Origin: Cryptomeria japonica
Taxonomy: Eukaryota; Streptophyta; Pinopsida; Cupressales; Cupressaceae
NCBI RefSeq assembly: GCF_030272615.1
Contig: NC_081405.1
Span: 469,700,008 to 469,764,007, forward strand
Direction of reading: 5' to 3'
Length of the DNA stretch: 64,000 bases
The stretch's first letter is position 1. Each line of letters starts with the position of its first letter. The notes below the pieces were generated by a model, which searched no databases, was not told the DNA's origin, and saw only the letters and a program-made list of their open reading frames with translations. The position numbers and the translations under genes are program-made. Of this stretch, positions 33,848-44,360 are shown in pieces.

Positions 33848-35144
33848 TGTAAAGCAGAAAATCGCGATCGAACCCTAGTTGCTCTCCCCTCTTCCAACTC
33901 CGAGGAGAGAGAAGGGAGATCACTAGGGTTGATGGTTTTCACTTAAGGGAGAGACTTTACATTCAAAAGAGGGGTTGAAACCCACAAGATCCAATCCCAC
34001 ACAATGCAAGATTGGATGCTAAATGAGTTTCAAGGGTTAAGACAGCAAGGCTACCCTCTTTTGTAAAGAATGTTGATAGAAGAATTAAGCTAGGAATGCA
34101 TAGAAAGTGAGAAAGATTCGCTTATAAATTGAGTTAGGGATATAGGATGAAGCTACGGACCTGGAATTAGCTGTAAAATGTCGATATGTCGCTATCCTGC
34201 AAATTTGAGCAAAAGTTGACGGGACGATGGCGCCCGGCGTGCACACGGTCCTCCGAAAAATCTGCGAAACGAAGGGGGATCTATTCGTCTTTGCACAAGG
34301 ATTCCAGATCTTCAATTTCAGTCGCGTACCTGCAGCCTACACACAGAAAAGCGAAGACGATTGGGGGGTTAGGGATTAGGGGTTTGCCCTTAGGTCAAAC
34401 CCCAGTTTTGGAATAAACCAAGAAATGAGAAATGCTGTAAATGTAATGTAAAACAAGTACTAATACCTTGTTGTAAGGATGTTTGTATCCTTATATGCGA
34501 AGGTATAGATATTGTTGTTTGTTGTATGTTGTATGTTGTATGTTGTAGTATGTGATCTCCTCTTCAATGGTTGAATCCTTGTCTTGAATGCAACACTTAG
34601 CCTTGAATGGAGACTTAGAATGATCAATTGCTTGAAGGAATGCTTGAATGCTTGAATGCTTGAATGTTTGAATGTTTGAGTATAGTTTCCACGCCTTGTA
34701 CACATATGTCCTTCTTTCTTTTCCCCTACCCAAATGGGAGAGAAAAATGGAGTTTATATACTTGTCATTTAGGGCTGATAGACTGATTTTCCCGACCTTA
34801 GGCCGACCAGGAAAGATAATTTTCCAATTTGCAAACATAAAGACCCGAAGTCCAAAAGAGACCGGGCCCAAAATAGGACCCAGGGACCAGGGTGCTGGGC
34901 GCCATGGTCCTGGGGGACCAGGGAGCTGGGCACCCTGGTCCTAAAGGACCAGGGCGCTGGGCGCTCTGGTCCCACCTCCCGGGACAGCAGGGTGCAAAGG
35001 AGGTTCAGGCCAGGGTGCAAGAAAATGCAGTTTTTGGTGTCGTGAGCAAGTTTCGGGGTCTCCATTCAGGTTTAGTGTTGCGTCGCCATCGTGAAGACCC
35101 AAATGTGGTCGAAATTGCAAGTGTCACAATTTTAGGACGCTACA
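33848..35144 (-). repeat. 5' LTR of the gag-only element
   Basis: On the minus strand it starts TGTAGCGTCC and ends TGCTTTACA; 1,297 bp. It is nearly identical to 27228-28493, but carries three instead of two ACCAGGG hairpin units (34884-34971). The TATA-like GTATATAAAC is at 34752-34761, so transcription would start inside this LTR and run leftward. Confidence 0.93.
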
Positions 35145-35880
35145 CTTACATAATCCATCTTCTCCTCCAAAGATTATATCAACAACAAATACTTCAATAA
35201 TCAAGATGTCATCATTAGTTATTTTGTAATATAAATTGCTATCTACATTTCCTTTAGTAAAACCAATCTTTGAAAGATACTTATCCAACCTTGCATACCA
35301 AGCTCTTGGGGCTTGTTTTAATCCATACAGAGCTTTTCTTAACCTGCAAACCATATCATTGTCATTTGTCAAAGAAAATCCATCAGGTTGTTCAATATAT
35401 ACTTCTTCTTCAAGATCTCCATTCAGAAATGCACATTTAATATCCATTTGATAAACTTTGTAGTCCTTGTGAGCTGCAAAAGACAAGAATAATCTGACTG
35501 CCTCAATTCTGGCTACCGGTGCAAAGGTTTCATTGTAATCAACTCCTTCATTCGGAGAATATCCCTTACACATTAGTCTTTCTTTATTTCTGACAACCTT
35601 ACCATCTTCATTAAGTTTGTTTTTAAATACCCATTTTAGTTCCAATTACATTTTTATCTTTAGGCCGGGGAACTAATGTCCAAGTATTATTTTTCTCAAT
35701 TTGTCCTAATTCTTCTTCCATAGCTTTGATCCAAAATTTATCTCCACATGCCTAATTGATAGATGATGGTTCAATTTGAGACATAAGACATACCTCTTCA
35801 TTTGCCAATCTTCCTCTTGTCATAACTCCTTTAAATTTGTTTCCAATTATCTGATCTTCAGAATGATTCAATCTTACATA
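35145..35880 (-). pseudogene. copia RT, N-terminal and catalytic part
   Basis: The minus strand reads WVFKNKLNEDGKVVRNKERL, GVDYNETFAPVARIEAVRL, VYQMDIKCAFLNGDL, GLKQAPRAWYARLDKYL and then FVVDIIFGG. The usual catalytic box in this position is YVDD; here the first Asp is Val and the Tyr is Phe, so the enzyme is dead. The frame is cut at 35145 by the gag-only element and continues at 27227. Frame breaks occur upstream between 35645 and 35880. Confidence 0.93.
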
Positions 35881-37769
35881 CTAGGGTGTCTTAGTTTGTT
35901 ATTGTTCTTCAATTACTGTGGAATCCTCTGATGATACCGGGGTAACTGGATCTTCATTCTGTACCGGTGGATTCAGTGTAGGTTCATTTGTCACAATTTC
36001 TGTTGCTAGTTCAGAGTCTATATACCTTGAAGTTCCTCTGAATTGTTCATCAATCTTTACATTTGTACTCTCAACAATTTTCTGCAATCTCTTATTAAAA
36101 CATCTATATGCCTTGCTCTTAGATGAATAACCAAGAAATATTCCTTCATCACTCCTAGGATCAAATTTGCCAATATACTCATCTCTTCTAATATAACATT
36201 TACTTCCAAAAATTCTGAAATACTTAAGAGTAGGAGTATTACCAAACCATAGTTCATGAGGGGTCTTACCAGTTTCACCTTTGATGTGAACTTTGTTGAA
36301 TGTATAGATAGCAGTGCGATTGCCTCTCTCCAATACACATCTGGTAGATTTGCTTCTGATAACATACTTCTTGCTTCATCCAAGATAGTTTTGTTTTTCC
36401 TTTCAACAACTCCATTCTATTGTGGTGTCCGAGGTGCTGATAACTGTCTTCTGATTCCATTCACTTCACAGAATGTATTAAAGTCCTTAGATGTGAATTC
36501 TCCTCCTTGATCTGGTCTTAAACATTTGATTTTCTTACCGGTTTCATTTTCAACCATTGCTTTGAATAGTTTGAACTTTCCAAGTGCTTCTGATTTCTCT
36601 CTGAGAAAAGTAACCCAACACATTCTAGAGTAATCATCAATAATTAGCATGAAATATCTATCACCTTGTAAGCTTTTTGTTCTAGCTGGACCACATAAAT
36701 CAGTGTGAATTAAATCAAGAGCATTATTGGATTTTTCTTGAATACTTTTGAAACTAGCTCTAATTTGTTTTACAAATTGACATTCCTTACAAATTGTATT
36801 CTGAGGTTTCACAATTTTAGGTAGATCTCTTACTGCCTTAGAAGTACTGATTTTTACCATGTAATCAAAGTTTACATGACATAGTCTCTTATTCCATAAC
36901 CAACTTTCATCTATATGTGCAATTAAGCATGCCTTTTCACTATTATTCAAATGAAAGATATTACCTCTAGTCTGATTACCGGTTGCAATTTCCAAACCAG
37001 TTCTATTCATGATTTTGCATTTTCCATTTTTAAATTGTAACTGAAATCCCTTCTCAACTAATTGACCAACACTTAAAAGATTATGCTTTAAACCTTTAAA
37101 ATAGTAGACATTGTTAGTGTTATGCTTACCATCAAGAGATATTGAACCCTTACCTTTGATTGAATAGGCTTTGTCATCTCCAAATCTTACTAAACCTCCA
37201 TTGTATTCTTGAAAGTTCAAGAATTTGCCTTTGTCTCCTGTCATATGATGTGAGCATCCTGAGTCAATGATCCATTCATCCTTTGCTTCAACTTTAGCTA
37301 CTAGGGCTTGTTCTACCGGTTGAGCAGTAGGTGTCGGTTGATCCTTTGTTATAGCAACAAAAACCCATCCATTGTCTGTTGGATCCTCATCAGAATCATT
37401 AGTCACACCTTCATCAGCAATGTAACAAGATTTGTCTTTGTTCTTCTTAAATTTGTATCTCTGATATTCAGGATTAGGCTTGTATGTTCTTCTTGCTTCT
37501 TCTCTTAGTCTAGCATGTCTATCAAGGCACCTTGAAGCCATATGACCAATCTTATTGTAGTTAAAACATTTAAAGGGTGCTTTACCTTCATACTTACTTC
37601 CAACTGGACCTTTTGCCATTTTCCTTGCAAATAGTGCTTCAAGTTCTTCATTCTCCTTCTTGGTTTCTTGAGGTTCTCTTGCATTAAAGGCTTTTCAGTT
37701 TGATTTGTCAAATAATGGAGTAGATGATGTTGATACTTTAAAGGCCAAATCAGTTTTTATAGTAGCAAT
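35881..37769 (-). pseudogene. copia gag end, protease and integrase
   Basis: The coding order is a gag end with the knuckle CFNYNKIGHMASRC, whose second Cys is Tyr, then the protease site WIIDSGCSHHMTG, a disturbed integrase zinc region (RLCHVNFDYM ... CKECQ) and the integrase core. The three acidic residues of the core are visible (HTDLCGP, RPDQGGEF and NGVVERKN). Stops include TGA at 37695-37697 and a stop just before NGVVERKN near 36417. The integrase C-terminal region runs to about 35899. At 37770 the gag frame meets the second gag-only copy. Confidence 0.9.
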
Positions 37770-39177
37770 AGAACCTTCCATCACATTTGATTCCAGTGAA
37801 ACTATCAAGGCACCTGATGGTCCTTTATATATAGTTGCAAAAGTCAAGAATACACCTTGCCGTGGAGTGCTTATTGATCCTTCTTCTATGGTTAATGTCA
37901 TTACTGAAGAATTTCTTTTTAATTTGCAATTGAATCAAGTGATCTATGACGAAACAAATGTGGTTGTGAAATTATTTGATGCATTTTCTTCTCCTGCAAT
38001 TGGTTCTATTACATTACCTATTGAGGTCCATAACAAACCCCTTGATGTAGACTCTACTATTATTCCATCATCCAAACAATTTCGTGTGAAGCTAGGCTAT
38101 CCTTGGCTATCTTCCATGAAAGCTATTGCTTCTCCTATTCACAAGTGTTTGAAATTTCCCCATAATGGTGAAGTTGTTACTGTCAATCATAGTCTCTTTA
38201 AACCAGCTGAAAGAACTTATAGCATTCCTATTGATTATTTTTGGCCTAAATAATTCCAATCTCTTCCACCGCGGAGTGATCATCTTTTCAAATCTTATCA
38301 AAAGTGGAAAAAAGATATGATCCTATCTCTAAGTGAACCTAGAGCACCCAAACTTGATATTCCTATCGTTCTTGAGAAGGAAGTTCTTCCTTTGAAAGAT
38401 AAAACTAATGTCTTTCCTCAAGAAGATCCCCAAACCATCCCTATGAATGTGACTATGCCTATATCTAATAAACTTTCTAAAAGTAGACCTATACCTCCTC
38501 GTCATGATGGACTTGGTCTCCTTCCTAAACCAAATATTCCTCCTTTATATGGAGTAGTTCCTCCTCCTTCCTCTTATAGAGAGAAGAGACCTTCCTCTTC
38601 TCCTATTATCCAACCTAAGAGACCACAACCTAAACACCCAAGTGATAAGGATGAGAACATTCCTCCTCCTCAATCTTCTCAACTTCCTACTAAGACTAGA
38701 CGAAATCATTCTGCACGTGAACGCCGACGAAAGCGTCGTCTTAGAGCTTGTGCAACTACTTCTCAAACTTTGCAATCCCCCAAAACACCTTCAGCTAGTA
38801 TTATTCCATTTTCTCCTCAGCCGAAAATTGAGCCAAAATCTCCTAAACATAAGATGCATGATGGTCTTGATCCTGTGCGAGTTAAAGATCCTATTTTTAT
38901 AAATGAAAATGTTATTCATGATGAAAATGTTACTCCTCTTTCTTCTGATAGTGAATATGAATATGTTGATGTTGATAACCATTTATCTAACGAATTTTCT
39001 AAAGCACTTATCCTAGCTCCTAGATAAGAACAACGTGGCGTGGAACATGAACATAGCCCTTGTTTGGATCTTGTGATAGCTCCATCTGCTGTGTTGGATG
39101 TTCCTCCTCTAGCGTGTTTCCTGCCTTCCCGAAATATTGATCAGCAAGATCGGGGGGTGGATGACGTGCTAGACTAG
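37770..39177 (+). pseudogene. gag/protease-like frame of the second copy, truncated
   Basis: One frame runs from the junction to the stop at 39175-39177 (ending DRGVDDVLD), with in-frame TAA at 38251-38253 and 39025-39027. At both positions the first copy has CAA. The protease-like site again reads LIDPS (GVLIDPSSMVNVITEE), so D-P-S is shared by both copies. Pro-rich and Arg-rich stretches (ERRRKRRLR) follow. The region equivalent to the first copy's TGA is open here. Confidence 0.88.
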
Positions 39178-39932
39178 TTTCATTAGCATAGCAGACTCTC
39201 TCCTCCTCTCTTGATCTCTTTTGTTACTTCTTCTATGTGTTATTCTCATTCTTCTGTTTGCTGTCCTTAGTGTTGTCTACTTGAGGACGATGCAAAGCAT
39301 TGATATCTCTCTTGGTCTCTCTCATGTTGACTCAAAAGACACATGTGTTCCCTTCTTCTAGGAGACCTTCCTTGATTGGGGAATGAAGAACAATTATGCA
39401 TACATACATATGATATACATGAATTATCATACAACATACTGACCTTGAGGAAAGTGAAGTCACCTTGTGCTTTGTGTTTTGGTGTCTATTATCCTTGGGC
39501 TTATCTCACACTTGGGGGCTAAATCCTTGTGATAACGTGCTCCTTTCCCTTCTCATTTCCTATATGTATCACTACCTTAAAGCAATCACCCCCGATGAGG
39601 CGTGTGCGATCGCTTTAACGTAGGGGGGCATACACCCCATTCATATCTCTTCAAGATACTTGAAAATTTCTTGGCAAACTTAGCTTTGCCTTGAAAATTT
39701 TTGGTATTTTTCTTGCATGACTCATAGTGAGGGAACCTTACTACTGACAGTCATGGTTCTCCCTCGTGATCTTCCCTTTTACTTTGTCAATCGAAGTCGT
39801 AAGATCCTTAGTCCACTGGGGGCTTGGTGTATCTTGCCTCCTTGACGTGGTGAAAGTTTTTCAATGTTGTTTCCTTTTACTTTACCGGAAGTATGGGCGT
39901 ACGCTTATACTCCCGCTAAAGTGGGGGCTAAA
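39178..39932 (+). other. Trailer and PPT of the second gag-only copy
   Basis: Non-coding and collinear with 28494-29236 in reverse. It ends with AAGTGGGGGCTAAA next to the LTR start at 39933, matching the polypurine tract of the complete copy. Confidence 0.75.
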
Positions 39933-41130
39933 TGTAGCGTCCTAAAATTGCGACACTTGCAATTTCGACTGCATTTGGGTCTTCACGATGGCAGCGCAAC
40001 GTTGAACCTGAATGGAGACCCCGAAACCTGCTTGCGACATCAAAAACTGCATCTTTCTGCACCTTGGCCTGATCCTCCTTGCACCCTGCTGTCCCGGGAG
40101 GTGGGACCATGGCGCCCAGCGCCCTGGTCCCTGGCCCTATTTTGGGCCCGGTCTCTTGTTGGGCATCGGGTCTTTAAGTTTACAAATTGGAAAATAATGT
40201 TCCTAGGTCAGCCTAAGGTCGGGAAAATCAGTCTCCTAACCCTAATTGACAAGTATATAAACTACTTTTCCTCTCCTAGAAAAGAAGAGGAGGAAAATAA
40301 GCTAGAGCAAGACGCAGAAGCGATATTCAAACATTCAAACATTCAAGCATTCAAGTATTCCCTCAAGCAATTGAGTATTCTAAGTCTCCATTCAAGGCTA
40401 GGTGTTGCATTCAAGACAAGGATTCAACCATTGCAGAGGAGATCACTTACAACATAAAACATACAACATCATTACACCTTCACATGTAAGAATACAAACA
40501 TTCTTACAACAAGGTATCAGTACTTGTTTACATTACAAACATTTACATTTACAGCATTCTCATTTCTTGGTTAATTCCAAAACCGGGGTTTGACCTAAAG
40601 GCAAACCCCTAATCCCTAACCCCCCAATCATCCTCTCTTTTCTGTGTGTAGGTTGCAGGTACGCGGCTGTAATTGAAGATCTGGAATCCTTGTGTAGAGA
40701 CGAACAGATCCCCCTTCGTTTTGCGGATTTTTCGGAGGACCGTGTGCACTCCGGGCACCATCGTTCCTTCAACTTTCGCTCAAATTTGTAGGACAGCATC
40801 ATCTTGACATTTTACTACTAATTTCAGGTCCGCAGCTTCATCCCGTATCCCTATCTTGGTTTATAAGCGAATCTTTCCTACTTTACATGCATTCCTAGTT
40901 CAATCATTCTATCTACATTCTTTACAAAAGAGGGTATCCTTGATGTCTTAACCCTTGAAACTCATTTAGAATCCAGTCTTTCATTGGGTGGGATTGGATC
41001 TTGTGGGTTTCAACCCCTCTTTTGAATGTAAAGTCCCTCCTAAGTGAAAATCGTCAACCCTAGTGACCCTCCTTTCTCTCTCCTTGGAGTGGAGGGGGGA
41101 ACCCTTAGGGTTCGATTTTTCCGCTTTACA
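39933..41130 (+). repeat. 3' LTR of the second gag-only copy
   Basis: It starts TGTAGCGTCC and ends CCGCTTTACA; 1,198 bp. It has a TATA-like GTATATAAAC (40253-40262), one ACCA-GGCGCCCAGCGCC-TGGT hairpin unit (40105-40130) and the reversed module GGACCGTGTGCAC...CCATCGTTCC near 40738. Shorter than the other two LTRs, mainly through missing hairpin units and small deletions. Confidence 0.92.
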
Positions 41131-41204
41131 ATAATTAAAGAATTACTTAAATAAATAGACAAATAATTAATGTAGAATTAATGAGACATTTTTTAGGTGT
41201 CTAC
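41131..41204 (-). repeat. Stub of the 3' LTR of the Tat-like element
   Basis: Read on the minus strand from 41204 it starts TGTAGACACCTAAAAAATG, like the LTR starts at 412, 25723 and 48998. Only 74 bases remain before the gag-only copy at 41130. Sequence beyond the insertion was not found to its left. Confidence 0.75.
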
Positions 41205-41699
41205 ATTTGCCCCTCTTTGAGACAATGTCAAAATGACGTTGTTTCAAAGAAAATGAAAAGAAAAACTGCCCTAGTATGCCTCGGTGACGCTAGGGTATAA
41301 TGCCCCCTCAGAAAAAGTGGTCGAGAAAATATGAAATGGAGATCAATTTTTCAGAAATGTGCTAGGTAGTAATTAAATGAAGTTTGAAATGTTTTCAATC
41401 TCATTTGTTATGTGTACAACTGCATTGAAGCTAGAGGAGTCCATGGGCATTATGTTGAGAAACCCTAATTTTGAGCTTATAAAATGAAGATTGGTATTGA
41501 TTGAGCTCATTTGCATTGTTTTGTTTTGAAAGAATTGCTTAGAGATATTTGTGCTTTTGGCATCCTTGGAGCAAAATGGCAGGTCATAGAGTGAGGTTAC
41601 ATTTATCTGAGTGAGTGCGGTCATATGAAAGACCTCCCGACACTGGTGGCATGGTGAGTTGCATAATTTTCTTCTTGTATTTGTCTATATTTTGCAAAA

Positions 41700-41996
41700 A
41701 AATTAACCGTTTTTTGGTGTGACATATGTCATTAATTTCACAATTGACTGTCAATATTGCCATAATTGATTTAATCATGTCACAATCAATGTAAATGCTT
41801 CGCATTTGATATTTTATGCTGCATTTGATAGTATTGAATCACACTTGACAAAATTGTATCGCAATTGAAAGTTTTGACTCGCATTTGGTATTATCATCTC
41901 ACATATGTTAATTTTGATTCGCATTTGGCATAAGTATGTCTTATTTGATAAATTTACTTCACAATTGGTAATATTGAATCATAATTGATAATAAAG
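41700..41996 (+). repeat. 20-bp-period degenerate tandem repeat in the PMD intron
   Basis: From about 41825, eight successive 20-base units follow the pattern TTG(A/G)TA-nn-TTGAATC(G/A)CA(A/T): TTGATAGTATTGAATCACAC, TTGACAAAATTGTATCGCAA, TTGAAAGTTTTGACTCGCAT, and so on. More degenerate units extend back to about 41700. The repeat lies wholly inside the inferred intron. Confidence 0.75.
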
Positions 41997-42651
41997 GCAT
42001 TTTTTCCCTCTTATTTATGCGTCTTGAAAATTTTGATGACGTAGTTGATTCATTTTTATATTTTCCAAATGCAGGTGCATTATCCAGTACTTCTTGCTAG
42101 GAAGACAAGACCAGATGGTCTTGATCAGTGTCATGAGTTGGATCTAGAGGATACCACTTTGTTGTGATAGGTTGGATTGTATTATATAGCATATTTGCCT
42201 GAGGTTACGACCAACAGGGCCATGATTATTGCTTCGATTGAGCAGTGGCATTCAGAGACATGTTCTTTTCATCTACCAACTGGTGAGGTGTCCATCACAC
42301 TTGAGGATGTGTGGCATATTTTACACATTCTGATATTTGGTAGATGAGTTACTTTTGATCATCATGATGGTATCTATGCTTTGTGTACCTTGTTCAAGTG
42401 TGAGGAGCAGGATCGATATATCTGTGGTCGTTACGAGATTCATTGGGATGATTTTGATTATGATGATCTCACCATTGTGCTTGCTTGCACTGTTGTTGGA
42501 TTATTGATACCTGATAGGTAGGCCCATGGTTTTCCTATTGGATGGAGACATGTCATACATGATATGATTACTGATAGACATGTGTTTGCTTGGGGTCCTT
42601 GTCTTCTTGCGACTTTGTATCATTAGATGCATGGGATTGTTTACTTGTTTA

Positions 42652-43640
42652 GTGAACTCACAATACTGGTTCCCACTTTTTGACCAACTTTGACACTTAG
42701 ATGAACATTTTGCAAAATACCTTCACTTTCCGACACCTATAACTTTTAAATCGTTAAGAATTTGAAGATGATGTAAACTAGTGATTTCTAACATCCTTTT
42801 TGTAGATTCTAAATATATTTTTTTCAATTTTTTTTGAATAAAATTTTATTGATTTTTTCATCTCCCTCAAAAGTAGTTTTTTACAGGAAACAACATTTTT
42901 TAAGAGTGATGTGCATCCCGAAATGTATAAATTTTTTTCTATAAATGATAAAAACTTATCTCTTTTAAATTTTGGTTTGTAACATCAATAACTAGGGCAT
43001 GCAATTGGTTTTATAGTGATATGTTGAATATTATTTATTTTATTAAGTTTTGAAGTCCGACTAATTATAATTTAGATATAGGTGTACGTTTGAACACATA
43101 ACTTGCTCTATATATATCAAAATTAAGTTTTATTTTTTTTGTTAGAAAGAAGACATCAATACCTAGGGCATAGATATTTTTTAAATTTTTTTTGAATTAG
43201 TTTGCTATTTTTCCCAATGCATTGAACAAAGAAGTTTATGTTCGGTGAAAAACCTACATTCATAAAAAATAAAATAAAAATATATTAATAAACTTAAATA
43301 TATTAAAAATTATACTATTTGGAAAGCTTATAATAAGGACTAAATCCTTAAGAAAACAAAACTTCTAAATGAATTCGTTTGACCCCTCAAAAGCTAATCT
43401 AAAATTGGTTTTTTATCAGCATTTGATAGATGCAAAGGAGACTCCATTGCAAGTATGATTTAGAAGTAGAGAGCTTCTATCCAAGAAATTTTGATCTAAG
43501 AGCCTTTGATCTAACTCTCTTCAATTAATTACTTCAAATGGGACCTCTTAAAGCTTAAATAATTATATTTTTCAAAAAATATATGATTTCAGCACAAATC
43601 AGGATGTACCAAAAAGTGGGAACCAGCTTTGTGAGTTCAC
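42652..43640. mobile_element. Non-autonomous TIR element in the PMD pseudogene, 989 bp
   Basis: Left end GTGAACTCACAATACTGGTT continues CCCACTTTTTG. The right end read in reverse is GTGAACTCACAAAGCTGGTT, then CCCACTTTTTGG. That is an inverted repeat of about 32 bp with few mismatches. The interior is AT-rich without a coding frame. PMD reading stops at the left end and resumes after the right end, so it is an insertion. A convincing target duplication was not found, so I do not assign a superfamily. Confidence 0.8.
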
Positions 43641-44229
43641 GCTAGTAGAAATCAGTTGGATGTGGTATTACTTTGCTCCAGACATGGGCTTGGGAGAACA
43701 TAGCTATCTTTCATCCTGCATTACATATGGATTTAGAGACGGATCAGCCATATGCTTTTGGGTATACTGTTGGTGTGAGGCATAGGGCATCGAGTAACAT
43801 CTTGTATTGGTGTCATTAGATTGATATCTTATAGTATTTCTCATGGAGACCTTATCTTAGTTGCCCTGGTTGGATTGATGATGCTCAACATCTTCCTTTT
43901 TGTTGAGAACAAAGATATCTTATTGGTCGAGATGTGGGTGGTCACAGGGTTATTGATATGCATCTTCTTGGCCATATACTCAGATAGTTTGGGGAAGTAT
44001 AGGCTATTCTAGATGTTACAACTTATTTTCCTCGTACTACTCGAGAGGTTGGTGATTGGGGTGCTTGCGTGCAACCTCATGTTGCTATTGCTGAGTTTGA
44101 TGCTCTTACTCCTATTTTGTGGGGATGGCATTTTGGTGTAGCGGATCCAGGGTCCACAACATAGTATAGTGTATGGTGGATACAACACAGGCCTGTACCT
44201 TTGACAAATCCGATAGTCCCGATTGGTGC

Positions 44230-44360
44230 TCTGTAGATTAGACATGAGGTGGAGATGGAGGAGTTAGGGGTGGAGATGGTAGAGGTGGAGGAGGTAGGGA
44301 TGGAGAAGTTAGGGGTGGAGGAGGTAGGGTTGGAGGAGGTAGAGGTGGAGGAGGTATAGA
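44230..44360 (+). repeat. GGTGGAGGAGGTAG minisatellite in the PMD tail
   Basis: Successive imperfect copies of a unit of about 15-18 bases (GGTGGAGGAGGTAGGG, GGTGGAGATGGTAGAG and variants). In the PMD frame it encodes a Val/Glu-rich repeat. Confidence 0.85.

Larger units (their letters stand above)
27228..35144 (-). mobile_element. Complete gag-only (TR-GAG-like) LTR retrotransposon
   Basis: The element has two LTRs (27228-28493 and 33848-35144) and a 5,354-bp interior, flanked by CTTAC at 27223-27227 and 35145-35149. The coding strand is minus, so 33848-35144 is the 5' LTR. Next to it is a PBS-like site, and a polypurine tract lies next to the 3' LTR. The interior holds one gag/protease-like frame and long leader and trailer regions. 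I find no reverse transcriptase, RNase H or integrase. The LTRs differ at a modest number of positions plus one hairpin-repeat unit, so insertion is comparatively recent. It would need enzymes from another element to move. Confidence 0.93.
23644..37769 (-). mobile_element. Ty1-copia retrotransposon, split by two insertions, 5' end lost
   Basis: The minus-strand parts, in coding order, are gag end, protease and integrase (about 35880-37769), reverse transcriptase (35145-35880, continuing at 26988-27227), RNase H (25051-25717) and the 3' LTR (23644-24786). A gag-only LTR element (27228-35144) and a solo gypsy LTR (25723-26982) interrupt it, each flanked by a 5-bp duplication of copia sequence, so both came later. 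Stops, a changed RT catalytic box and a changed zinc knuckle show that it is dead. The 5' LTR and first part of gag are missing beyond 37769. Confidence 0.92.
37770..41130 (+). mobile_element. Second gag-only element copy, 5'-truncated, opposite orientation
   Basis: From 37770 the plus strand is collinear with the protease-like region through the 3' LTR of the element at 27228-35144, which is on the minus strand. It therefore begins inside the gag/protease frame and has no 5' LTR, leader or gag core. The left junction joins the copia gag directly. The 3' LTR ends at 41130, inside a gypsy LTR. It is more diverged than the two LTRs of the complete copy are from each other. Confidence 0.9.
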
